Assembly: GCA_029775955.1 (NCBI GenBank)
Contig: JARVJW010000109.1
Location: 1-8,619, forward strand
Source of the DNA: Nitrososphaeria archaeon
GTDB lineage: Archaea; Thermoproteota; Nitrososphaeria; Conexivisphaerales; UBA164
Direction: 5' to 3'
Length of the DNA stretch: 8,619 nucleotides
Position numbers and translations under genes: made by a program. Positions within the stretch are counted from its first letter, which is position 1. Every line of letters starts with the position of its first letter. Shown one piece after another: positions 1 through 5,455 of the stretch. Under the pieces are notes generated by a model. That model saw only the letters and a list, made by a program, of their open reading frames with translations, searched no databases and was not told the DNA's origin.

Positions 1-758
1 GATAAAACAGTACATATACAGGGCTTGGGTGATTTCAAAGCAATCGGGATAGATCAAATGCCATGCAACGCAGAGTTTGCTACTTTATAGAGAGAAATGG
101 TGATTACTTCATGCATGTCGTTGCATACTTGCCAAAAGAAAAAGTGCATAATGGCAGAGCAATAGGCATTGACTTGGGCATAAAGAACCAGATCGCATTC
201 TCAAATGGAATTAAGGTGCAATACGCTATATCAATGTCTGAAAGGATAAAGAGACTTTACAAAGCCTTTTCAAGATCCCAATATGGCAAAGAGAAAAAGG
301 TAAGGTCAAAAAGAGGAACAAAGTTATTACAAAAGATAAAAAGCGAATTTCAGCACCAGAACAATCAGAAAAAAGATATAAACAACAAACTTGCACATTA
401 TGTAACAACAAATTATGAATATGTTGCTTACCAGAATGATAATATACACAGTTGGTCATGGTTTTACGGGAGGAAGATATACCAAACTTCCATAGGAGGA
501 TTCCGCAATTGCCTAAAGGCAAGCACTCCTTTGGAAGTAGGCAGGTTCATAAGAACAACTGGCGTATGCATGAATTGTGGCACAGTGCAGCATCTGAACC
601 TATCGGATAGAATGGTAGTATGCCCTTCATGCCATTCAATATTTGATAGGGATGTAGGTGCTGCATATAAGCAAGAAGGGCTTTGCCTAGGGAACCTAGG
701 CGAGACGCTCGCAGAGGATTATGCCTCTAGCATGCTCGAATACATAAAGCGCATGTGA
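1..758 (+). pseudogene. tnpB: IS200/IS605-family TnpB, 3' part, frameshifted and cut by the window edge
   Basis: TnpB is the RNA-guided nuclease of IS200/IS605 elements. The main frame starts at 63 and gives 231 residues. The 60 bases before it carry the preceding segment in another frame (VHIQGLGDFKAIGID), so the gene is frameshifted near 60 and begins left of the window. Visible parts, numbered from the Met at 63: RuvC-I GIDLG with Asp37; a RuvC-II-like segment VAYQNDNIHSW, with Gln124 where a Glu usually stands; a zinc finger with CxxC pairs at 169/172 and 187/190; RuvC-III as FDRDVGAA near 195-201, with Gly replacing the usual Asn. The QNDNI form also occurs in TnpB subgroups, some of which have a displaced catalytic Glu, so loss of activity is not proven by this residue. 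With the frameshift the gene is probably dead. The element's right end follows at once. Confidence 0.85.
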
Positions 759-833
759 AAGCAAGCATTGCCGTTGAAGCTCCAAACAAGCGGGCGTGGC
801 AGAAGCCCCGTCCGCAAGGGCGGGGTAGTTCAC
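685..833 (+). ncRNA. Putative omega-RNA scaffold and right end of the IS200/IS605 element
   Basis: In IS200/IS605 elements the TnpB guide RNA (omega-RNA) comes from the 3' end of tnpB plus the right end, and the guide is the flanking DNA. Three hairpins are visible: GCCTAGG/CCTAGGC at 685-691/695-701 with loop GAA; GCGAG/CTCGC at 700-704/708-712; and an 8-bp stem at 806-813/818-825 closed by a GCAA (GNRA-type) tetraloop. The terminal stretch ending GGGGTAGTTCAC at 822-833 resembles right ends I know from this family. Adjacent bases from about 834 would be the guide. The 5' boundary is a guess. Structure is seen; function is inferred from the family. Confidence 0.55.
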
Positions 834-853
834 TAATATATTTTTAACCAAAT

Positions 854-864
854 AGTATATAAAA
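854..864 (+). promoter_or_regulatory. Candidate TATA box for sepF
   Basis: AGTATATAAAA lies about 48 bases before the sepF ATG, in a very AT-rich gap, and would give a leader of roughly 20 bases. A second candidate (TTTATTATA near 878-886) would give a leaderless start. No Shine-Dalgarno sequence precedes the ATG. The box lies 20-30 bases from the end of the upstream IS element. Confidence 0.35.
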
Positions 865-906
865 TTAACAAAAAACGTTTATTATACCCTTTATATAATT
901 TAAAGT

Positions 907-1188
907 ATGCAAAAGTCATCAGAAAAAGTGACTTATTTGAAGGCTTATCCTCTAAAAGATTACAATGATATACAGAGGATAAAGGCTGATCTAGATGCCG
1001 GTTGCATTGTTATAGTTAGATTTACACCCCTTATTAAAAAAAGCCTAGATGAACTGTCAAAAGCTATTGATGAAACATACAAATATGTTATGACCATTGG
1101 AGGGGACATAGCAAGGCTTGGAGAGGATAGGATTGTAATTACTCCACCTGGAATTAAAATATTCAGGGAATCCGGGTTAAAATATTAA
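907..1188 (+). CDS. sepF: Archaeal SepF-family cell-division protein (DUF552), short form
   Basis: The 93-residue product is almost entirely the SepF/DUF552 core. In archaea that encode FtsZ, SepF is a membrane anchor of the division ring. Family hallmarks are the strand VTYLKAYPLKDYNDI (8-22), the helix and strand IKADLDAGCIVIVRFTPL (25-42), and the strongly conserved end GGDIARLGEDRIVITPPG (65-82). Archaeal SepF proteins usually begin with an amphipathic helix that binds the membrane; only about seven polar residues precede the core here. The frame is closed by TAA at 901-903, so no longer start exists. ATG 907 has no Shine-Dalgarno sequence. An IS right end lies about 75 bases upstream, and a decayed transposase overlaps the stop codon from the other strand. 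Membership of the family is firm; whether this copy is a membrane anchor or a soluble paralogue is open. Confidence 0.85.
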   Translation: MQKSSEKVTYLKAYPLKDYNDIQRIKADLDAGCIVIVRFTPLIKKSLDELSKAIDETYKYVMTIGGDIARLGEDRIVITPPGIKIFRESGLKY

Positions 1189-1431
1189 ATGCCCTGCTGC
1201 CTCCTGCAGATCTGGGTATAGGATGGTATCCTGGCTCCCCATATTCCACCAAGCATCTAGGTCTGCCTGAAGTCCAAAGTACTCCTTTACGGCCAGTATG
1301 ATAAGCATCAGTGCATCAGAGTAGGCATAGGGCTTTCCCCTCTCTCTTCATTTATCATCTTCAACCCAGTTAATCAGAAGGTCAGCATTAACAAACACAT
1401 CAAAATATTGACAAGCTTTCATTATACTCAT
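1185..1431 (-). pseudogene. Decayed N-terminal part of an IS5-type transposase
   Basis: Read on the minus strand from ATG 1431, the frame gives a 27-residue start ending INWVEDDK, then an in-frame TGA (1350-1348), then RERGKPYAYSDALMLIILAV and KEYFGL. After a frameshift near 1266-1275 the next frame continues DFRQT, a TAG stop, then MLGGIWGARIPSYTQICRR. The pieces in order match the N-terminal region of IS5-type transposases, whose usual pattern is GRPY-x-YSDALI, then FGLPLRQTEGF, then IPDYTTICRR. At least two stops and one frameshift mean it cannot make a transposase. No DDE catalytic region follows, because the remnant ends at sepF, overlapping its stop codon by a few bases. Terminal inverted repeats were not seen. 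The family assignment is from recalled motifs. Confidence 0.6.
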
Positions 1432-1557
1432 CCCTATCTGCTAAGGTATGTAAATTTGTGGCGTTAATAAATAAACTAGTAATATCAAATAAGTTTGATC
1501 ATCTGGTACAATTAATGCAACAAAGCATCGATATTCGGCATTGATTCCGAGACGTAC

Positions 1558-1746
1558 TTGGAATATGAGAATCTCAAGGAATTCTATAATTGGGTCTTAA
1601 AGAAGCCGAAAGATGTTAAGGATAAAGGGATATCGGAGAGAGGGCTTAGGAATTTCAAGCAGAAAATCAGTACGGGAAACGGGATTACGAATAAATCGAA
1701 GATTTTCTCTATTCTAATTGAGAATTATTCAAAACTGGACAAGTAA
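1558..1746 (+). CDS. Unidentified 62-residue basic reading frame with a doubtful start
   Basis: I do not recognise this product. It is lysine-rich and probably helical, with a central KKPKDVKDKGISERGLRNFK stretch, and ends SILIENYSKLDK. The only start in the open frame is TTG at 1558. The frame is open back to 1516 with no ATG, and I see no ribosome site or convincing TATA box. It lies between a decayed transposase and the 3' side of tRNA-Arg, in a region full of broken mobile genes, so it may be the tail of a lost larger gene (integrase- or plasmid-type) rather than a complete gene. Codon use looks protein-like and AT-rich, unlike a random shadow frame. Confidence 0.35.
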   Translation: MEYENLKEFYNWVLKKPKDVKDKGISERGLRNFKQKISTGNGITNKSKIFSILIENYSKLDK

Positions 1747-1818
1747 GATTAAAATTTTGATGCTGAGATATAAAAAGCGGCACGTTTTGAGGTCTTATCT
1801 ATATCCCCATATACCTAA

Positions 1819-1893
1819 CGGGCCCGGTGGGATTTGAACCCACGACCGCCGGCTCAGAAGGCTAGCGCCCTATCCATCCTAGGCCACGGGCCC
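1819..1893 (-). tRNA. tRNA-Arg (anticodon UCU), reading AGA
   Basis: The complementary strand folds as a complete 75-base tRNA. The acceptor stem is GGGCCCG/CGGGCCC with discriminator G. The D stem is GCCT/GGGC around a ten-base loop containing GG. The anticodon loop is CTTCTGA (1860-1854), giving UCU after U33. The variable region is five bases, and the T arm is GTGGG-TTCAAAT-CCCAC. CCA is not encoded. The anticodon stem CTAGC/GCCGG has one A-C mismatch (positions 29-41) and one T-G pair. No intron is present. A TATA-like CATAAATA lies at 1950-1957 on the same strand, inside the displaced end of mtnA, and could drive it, but this is weak. The gene follows mtnA by about 37 bases. Confidence 0.93.
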
Positions 1894-1930
1894 ATTTTAC
1901 TGGATCAGCAATATCAGGTCATCCAGATAT

Positions 1931-2017
1931 CTAGCTTGATATCCCGATCTTATTTATGGCCTTGAAGGGAGGCTTCAGGACCCCCTTTTCAGTTATAAAT
2001 GCCGTAATCAGATCCGG
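1931..2017 (-). pseudogene. mtnA: Frame-displaced C-terminal tail of mtnA
   Basis: Immediately after the point where the mtnA frame reaches TPRI-stop, the next frame reads PDLITAFITEKGVLKPPF followed by KAINKIGISS and TAG. This is the expected C-terminal end of MtnA, since family members run NPAFDVTP-x-ELI-x-x-IITEKG. Insertion of one C in the run CCCC on the minus strand (GGGG at 2016-2019 on the plus strand) would join both parts into about 299 residues. The slip is either a true mutation or a homopolymer read error; the sequence alone cannot decide. Confidence 0.8.
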
Positions 2018-2823
2018 GGAGTTATATCGAAGGCGGGGTTAAATGTCTTGATCCCCCGCGGGGCCACCCTCTTTCCCCTTATATATTCAAGTTCAACCGA
2101 GCCCCTTTCCTCAATCTTGGTGGTAGCTTTGTTCCCTTCAAGATCTAGGGTTGACAATGGCAAGGCCACATAAAAGGGAATGCCGAACCGCTTTGCCAGG
2201 CTGACTACCTGAAAGGTGCCTATCTTGTTTATGGTAGCGCCATCGTTAAACACACGATCGGCCCCTACGATGACCTTCTTGATCATCCCCCTTGACATTG
2301 TGCATCCCACCGCCGTGTCCGCTATTAGCGTCACATCAAATCCATCCTTCAGGAGTTCATAGGCGGTCAGGCGGGAGCCCTGCATTACTGGCCTGGTTTC
2401 AGTGGCAAAGACCCTGAACCTCTTACCTTTAGCCTTTGCCATCCTCAGTGGAGCCAGGGCCGTCCCGTAATCTGCGGTAGCTAAGGCCCCCGCATTGCAG
2501 TGAGTTAGCACGGAGTCACCTTCGGATATGAGCGGCTCACCGTTCACGCCTATAAGCCTGGCACTATTCAACTCTTCATTGAAAATATTTTTCGCCTCCT
2601 CCCTTGAGCCACCAAGGGACGCCCGAAGGACCCTGTCCATAACCCATGCAAGGTTGACGACCGTAGGCCTGGCGCCCTTGAGCCTTTCCGCGGTCAAAAG
2701 GTCATCATTTCCATTCCCGGTTATGCTCTGCACTAACCCATACGCGCCCACTACGCCTATCAGGGGAGCCCCTCTAACCTTCAGCTCCCTTATCGCTGAA
2801 AAAGCCAATCCACAGGCCACCAT
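2008..2823 (-). CDS. mtnA: S-methyl-5-thioribose-1-phosphate isomerase (MtnA, eIF2B-like fold), truncated and frameshifted
   Basis: MtnA interconverts methylthioribose-1-phosphate and methylthioribulose-1-phosphate in methylthioadenosine salvage. With numbering from the TTG at 2829, the family motifs appear in order: VRGAPLIGVVGAYG (18-31), THCNAGALAT with the catalytic Cys111, ATETRPVMQGSRLTAYEL (142-159), IVGADRV with the catalytic Asp191, NKIGT (201-205), FYVALPLSTLD (219-229) and NPAFDITP (264-271). RGAP rather than RGA-G-R supports MtnA over ribose-1,5-bisphosphate isomerase or an eIF2B subunit. The roughly 40-50 residues that usually precede RGAP, with an IDQ-x-x-LP motif, are largely absent, and the C-terminal tail is out of frame. 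ATG 2823 was chosen because a TATA-like CTATAAG lies about 28 bases upstream, giving a leaderless start; TTG 2829 is the alternative. Likely a recent pseudogene or a shortened enzyme beside a mobile-element junction. Confidence 0.85.
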   Translation of the reverse strand: MVACGLAFSAIRELKVRGAPLIGVVGAYGLVQSITGNGNDDLLTAERLKGARPTVVNLAWVMDRVLRASLGGSREEAKNIFNEELNSARLIGVNGEPLISEGDSVLTHCNAGALATADYGTALAPLRMAKAKGKRFRVFATETRPVMQGSRLTAYELLKDGFDVTLIADTAVGCTMSRGMIKKVIVGADRVFNDGATINKIGTFQVVSLAKRFGIPFYVALPLSTLDLEGNKATTKIEERGSVELEYIRGKRVAPRGIKTFNPAFDITPRI

Positions 2824-2847
2824 ATACAATAGAATGTTCTACCCTGA

Positions 2848-2854
2848 CTTATAG
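2848..2854 (-). promoter_or_regulatory. Candidate TATA box for the shortened mtnA
   Basis: CTATAAG on the minus strand is centred about 28 bases before ATG 2823, the spacing expected for a leaderless archaeal transcript. A chance match is possible, because the family alignment says the original mtnA start lay further upstream. Confidence 0.3.
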
Positions 2855-2902
2855 CCTCTTTAACAACTGTAAAGGTTAACCTTTCCAGTTTCCAATTCAC
2901 CA

Positions 2903-3457
2903 TTGATTGGAAAATATAAGGGTCAATGCACTAACGCCCAGCTAACCATAAAGGAAAATATTCTTAGTGGTTCAAATAGCAGAAAAGAAAAGGGGCACGT
3001 TCTGTCAAAGCTCTTCAATTTAAAGCTAGGGGTAAATGTATCAATACGACAGAAAGAGATTACAGCACATGGGCACTCGTTTTGCTCACCACAGAGACGG
3101 TTCGTGCTTAACCGTGTAATATCAAAACATGTCATTTGACGCCTTGAGCCAAAGAAGATGAAAAACAGGGGAAGGAGGTTCTAGCTCAATCTCCTCAAGC
3201 AATTCATCAAATACAAAGCTATGGGCAAAACAGTGTTATTTGTGAACAAGATATACACAAAAGTGTTCCAGATGTGGTTACACTGATAGCAGAAAAGGTC
3301 ATTTAATTGCCTGAACTGTGGCTTTTGATTAAATGCCTCAAGGAACATTGAAGGTAAATCTTATTGCTGCTGTCAACAAGCAAATCGTTAGCTCAGTGAA
3401 TTCATGCCTACTGGGAGGTCAGCAACAAAGGGGTTAGCAGTTGACGACAAAGCATGA
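2903..3457 (+). pseudogene. tnpB: Strongly degraded second IS200/IS605-type tnpB
   Basis: Fragments of a TnpB can be read in order across several frames. QRRFVLNRVISKHVI (about 3095-3136) matches the helix before RuvC-II. RLEPKKMKNRGRRF, a TAG, then LNLLKQFIKYKAMGKTVLFVN match the region before the zinc finger. After a frameshift near 3255, CSRCGYTDSRKGH carries the first Cys pair (3264-3275). After another shift near 3303, FNCLNCGF carries the second pair (3308-3319), then a TGA, LNASRNIEG (RuvC-III with its Asp-containing part lost), and a tail ending AVDDKA-TGA at 3455. At least four stops and two frameshifts are present. It differs from the tnpB at the left edge (CLNCGF versus CPSCHSIFDRDVGAA), so it is a separate old insertion. 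The N-terminal half is unrecognisable or missing, and the 5' limit is approximate. Confidence 0.7.
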
Positions 3458-3540
3458 AGGAAAAACATGTTAAGGTCAGGAAGAAGGACCTCGACGAGGC
3501 TTTGAGGCTCTTGAACGAGCTGAAATCTGTCCTCGGCTGA
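3454..3540 (+). CDS. Possible 28-residue small protein overlapping the end of the degraded tnpB
   Basis: ATG 3454 overlaps the degraded tnpB's TGA (ATGA). The frame encodes MKEKHVKVRKKDLDEALRLL followed by NELKSVLG, ending TGA at 3538. The product is charged, with a basic N-terminus and a heptad-like pattern of Leu that would make an amphipathic helix. The frame is intact, unlike everything around it, and the ATGA overlap is the arrangement seen in translationally coupled genes. I do not know the family, and there is no independent promoter or ribosome site, so it could be a chance frame or a leftover of the element. Confidence 0.35.
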   Translation: MKEKHVKVRKKDLDEALRLLNELKSVLG

Positions 3541-3566
3541 GCAGGTCAAGTCCACCTCTGTTTCAT

Positions 3567-3780
3567 TTACTCCTGGTCTAATGGCGTCCCGCAGCGCCCA
3601 TAGAATCTCTGTCCTGGCGAGTTTTGCACCTCTGACACAGAATTACCTGAAACTCTGGCTGTGGAGGCTTCTCCTCCTTTTCAGAATACAGAACCCAATT
3701 TGTAGTCTTCAGCTATTTCCGCTCCCCTGAGCAGCTTCTGTGCGCCCTTCATAAACCCGGCGTAATTGTAGGTCATGCAC
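3567..3780 (-). pseudogene. C-terminal remnant of a tyrosine integrase with broken zinc ribbon
   Basis: The minus strand reads, over three frames, TYNYAGFMKGAQKLLRGAEI then AEDYKLGSV, a shift, YSEKEEKPPQPEFQVILC then QRCKT, a second shift, and NSPGQRFYGRCGTPLDQE with TAA at 3569-3567. The last parts together are the zinc-ribbon tail (CxRCGT-x-NSPGQRFCGRCGTPLD) found at the end of many archaeal tyrosine integrases, after the helix following the catalytic Tyr. Two frameshifts and a Cys-to-Tyr change in the second Cys pair show decay. The catalytic domain is not in the window: the frame is lost beyond 3780, where the next gene's promoter begins. Assignment to the integrase family is by motif memory, and another zinc-ribbon protein is possible. 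Confidence 0.5.
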
Positions 3781-3827
3781 TTTTATGCCACAAAGCGCAC
3801 GTTTTTAGCCTGTGAATTATATAAGGT

Positions 3828-3835
3828 TAAATACT
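3828..3835 (+). promoter_or_regulatory. Candidate TATA box for the 112-residue orphan gene
   Basis: TTAAATAC is centred about 28 bases before ATG 3860, giving a leaderless transcript. A second AT box, ATTATATAA at 3816-3824, would start transcription about 14 bases earlier. Either excludes the longer GTG 3812 start, which lies upstream of or inside both boxes. Confidence 0.4.
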
Positions 3836-3859
3836 TTTAAGCACAGGTTTAACCTAACA

Positions 3860-4198
3860 ATGGACATGGAAAGTTCAATGAACGAATTAGATGGGTTAAA
3901 ATTTATGTTGCAGGAGTACAGGGAAGCCTTGAGATTAGCGCTTAACAATACCGATTCAAATTTAGTTGAAGAGGTTGGGATTATTATAAATCAGTGCACA
4001 GAAACTATGAATATTATAGATAAAAAGGTAAATGAAGAAGATAACCTAAAAAGAATAAAGAGCTTTATCGAATCAATTGTAGAAAGGTTCAATAAAATAT
4101 CAGAAATTTTATCTGAAGAACATGAATCTTCAGAGGAATATGACTTAAGCTTTCTGAGTGATTTCCTTTACTATACCAGCCGCGACAGTTCTTCCTGA
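3860..4198 (+). CDS. Acidic, helical protein of unknown function (112 residues)
   Basis: I do not recognise the family. The product begins MDMESSMNELDGLKFMLQEY and is rich in Glu, Asp, Asn and Ile, with no membrane segment, signal peptide or Cys motif. Two long heptad-like stretches (about residues 5-25 and 50-85) suggest a helical hairpin or coiled coil, and the end is Ser/Glu-rich. The frame can be extended to GTG 3812, but TATA-like sequences lie within that stretch, so ATG 3860 with a leaderless transcript fits better. The stop codon lies inside the convergent tuf gene: the last 18 codons share 54 bases with the 3' end of EF-1alpha. AT-rich codon use resembles tuf and the other intact genes, unlike the GC-richer remnants just upstream. 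It looks like a genuine resident gene. Confidence 0.7.
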   Translation: MDMESSMNELDGLKFMLQEYREALRLALNNTDSNLVEEVGIIINQCTETMNIIDKKVNEEDNLKRIKSFIESIVERFNKISEILSEEHESSEEYDLSFLSDFLYYTSRDSSS

Positions 4199-5443
4199 AT
4201 CCCTTAATGCAAATCTTCCAAGTTCAGGAAATTCCTTATATGTTTCAATGCACAGCGGTGCAAGCGGTTTCAATCTTACCATGGCAGCATCACCGGTTTT
4301 TATTGTCTTTGGATGGTCTTCAACCACCTGCCCAGTTCTTGGGTCTATCTTGCTTATTATTTCTGAGATAGAAGTGGCTATTTGAGCCGTGTGCGCGTGA
4401 AGCACTGGTGTGTATCCTGCAGCTATGGCCGTTGGATGGAATACCACAAATATCTGAGCTATGAATTCTTTAGATACAGTTGGCGGATTATCTGGATGCC
4501 CTAACACCATTCCTCTTTTTACGTCCTGTTTGGCTATTCCTCTGATATTAAATCCGATATTATCTCCTGGTTCAGCCTTTTCAACCCCAGTATGATGCGT
4601 TTCTATGCTCTTTACTTCCCCCTTTAAATTAGGAGGCATTATGATTATTGTTTCACCAACTTTCATAACGCCAGTTATTACTTTGCCCACTGGCACAGTG
4701 CCAACGCCAGTAATGGAGTAAACGTCCTGTATAGGTAGCCTGAGTGGTTTGTCCGTTGGTTTTGGCGGAACAGTCAAATTATCCAGAGCCTCAAGTAAAG
4801 TTGGACCCTTATACCATGTTATTTTAGCGGATCTTTCGTTCAGGTTATCTCCTGTCCAGCCTGAAACCGGTATTATTGGCAACGTGTCAACTTTATATCC
4901 AACTAACTTTAACAGGTCAGTTGCCATCTTTTTAACCTCCTCAAATCTATTTTGACTGTATGGTGGCTGGGTCGCATCCATTTTATTGATCAATACTATT
5001 AGCTGATTTACGCCCAGAGTCTTAAGTAGAAATGCATGTTCCCTTGCCTGACCGCCCTCTGCCAAAGCAGTTTCTGTCTCCCCTTCCTTGGCTGAAACCA
5101 CAAGGATCGCTGCGTCAGCCTGGCTTGCCCCTGTTATCATGTTCTTTACAAAGTCTCTGTGCCCTGGGGCATCAATTAAAGTGAAAAAGTACTTTTTGGT
5201 TTCAAATTTTTGGAATGCCAGGTCTATAGTAACACCCCTTTCCCTTTCTTCCTTTAACCTGTCCAAAACCCACGCATACTTAAATGTATCACCAACTCCC
5301 ATTTTTTCAGATTCTTTTGCGAATTCATCTATTTCCCTGGGGTCTATTACACCTAAATTAAATAGAAAATGCCCTAAAGTAGTTGATTTACCATTATCCA
5401 CGTGCCCCACAACGACTAAATTCAAGTGAGTTTTTTGCGACAT
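4145..5443 (-). CDS. tuf: Translation elongation factor 1-alpha (aEF1A)
   Basis: This GTPase carries aminoacyl-tRNA to the ribosomal A site. The 432-residue product is full length. Seen motifs: P-loop GHVDNGKST (13-21), switch region ERGVTID (68-74), DAPGH (91-95) with the catalytic His95, NKMD (153-156) and SGW (194-196), then beta-barrel domains 2 and 3 with VYSITGVGTVPVG, HHTGVEKAEPGDNIGFN and the end GRFALRDSGRTVAAGIVKEI. Asn at position 17 and the GETETALAEGGQAREHAF insertion after switch II match thaumarchaeal EF-1alpha as I remember it, which underlies the lineage guess. Its own promoter lies upstream. In many archaea rpsJ follows tuf; here the gene ends against a convergent orphan gene instead. 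ATG 5443 is preceded by a modest Shine-Dalgarno-like AAGGTG. Confidence 0.97.
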   Translation of the reverse strand: MSQKTHLNLVVVGHVDNGKSTTLGHFLFNLGVIDPREIDEFAKESEKMGVGDTFKYAWVLDRLKEERERGVTIDLAFQKFETKKYFFTLIDAPGHRDFVKNMITGASQADAAILVVSAKEGETETALAEGGQAREHAFLLKTLGVNQLIVLINKMDATQPPYSQNRFEEVKKMATDLLKLVGYKVDTLPIIPVSGWTGDNLNERSAKITWYKGPTLLEALDNLTVPPKPTDKPLRLPIQDVYSITGVGTVPVGKVITGVMKVGETIIIMPPNLKGEVKSIETHHTGVEKAEPGDNIGFNIRGIAKQDVKRGMVLGHPDNPPTVSKEFIAQIFVVFHPTAIAAGYTPVLHAHTAQIATSISEIISKIDPRTGQVVEDHPKTIKTGDAAMVRLKPLAPLCIETYKEFPELGRFALRDSGRTVAAGIVKEITQKA

Positions 5444-5455
5444 TATTTTATAACA

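Noticed and set aside
226..522. 98-residue minus-strand frame with hydrophobic stretches
   Set aside because: It is antisense to tnpB, which carries RuvC and zinc-finger motifs.
834..906. Possible CRISPR or tandem repeats in AT-rich gaps here and at 5444-5613
   Set aside because: No regularly spaced repeat units were visible; these are simple AT-rich intergenic sequences.
1766..1780. TATA-like GATATAAAAAG on the plus strand just before the 3' side of the tRNA
   Set aside because: No plus-strand gene follows; transcription would run antisense through the tRNA and mtnA.
2528..2854. 108-residue plus-strand frame
   Set aside because: It is antisense to mtnA, whose motifs are unmistakable in the other strand.
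2923..3135. 70-residue minus-strand frame with several Cys
   Set aside because: It mirrors the degraded tnpB on the plus strand and has no recognisable domain.
4158..5429. Three plus-strand frames of 68-113 residues
   Set aside because: All are antisense to the complete EF-1alpha gene.
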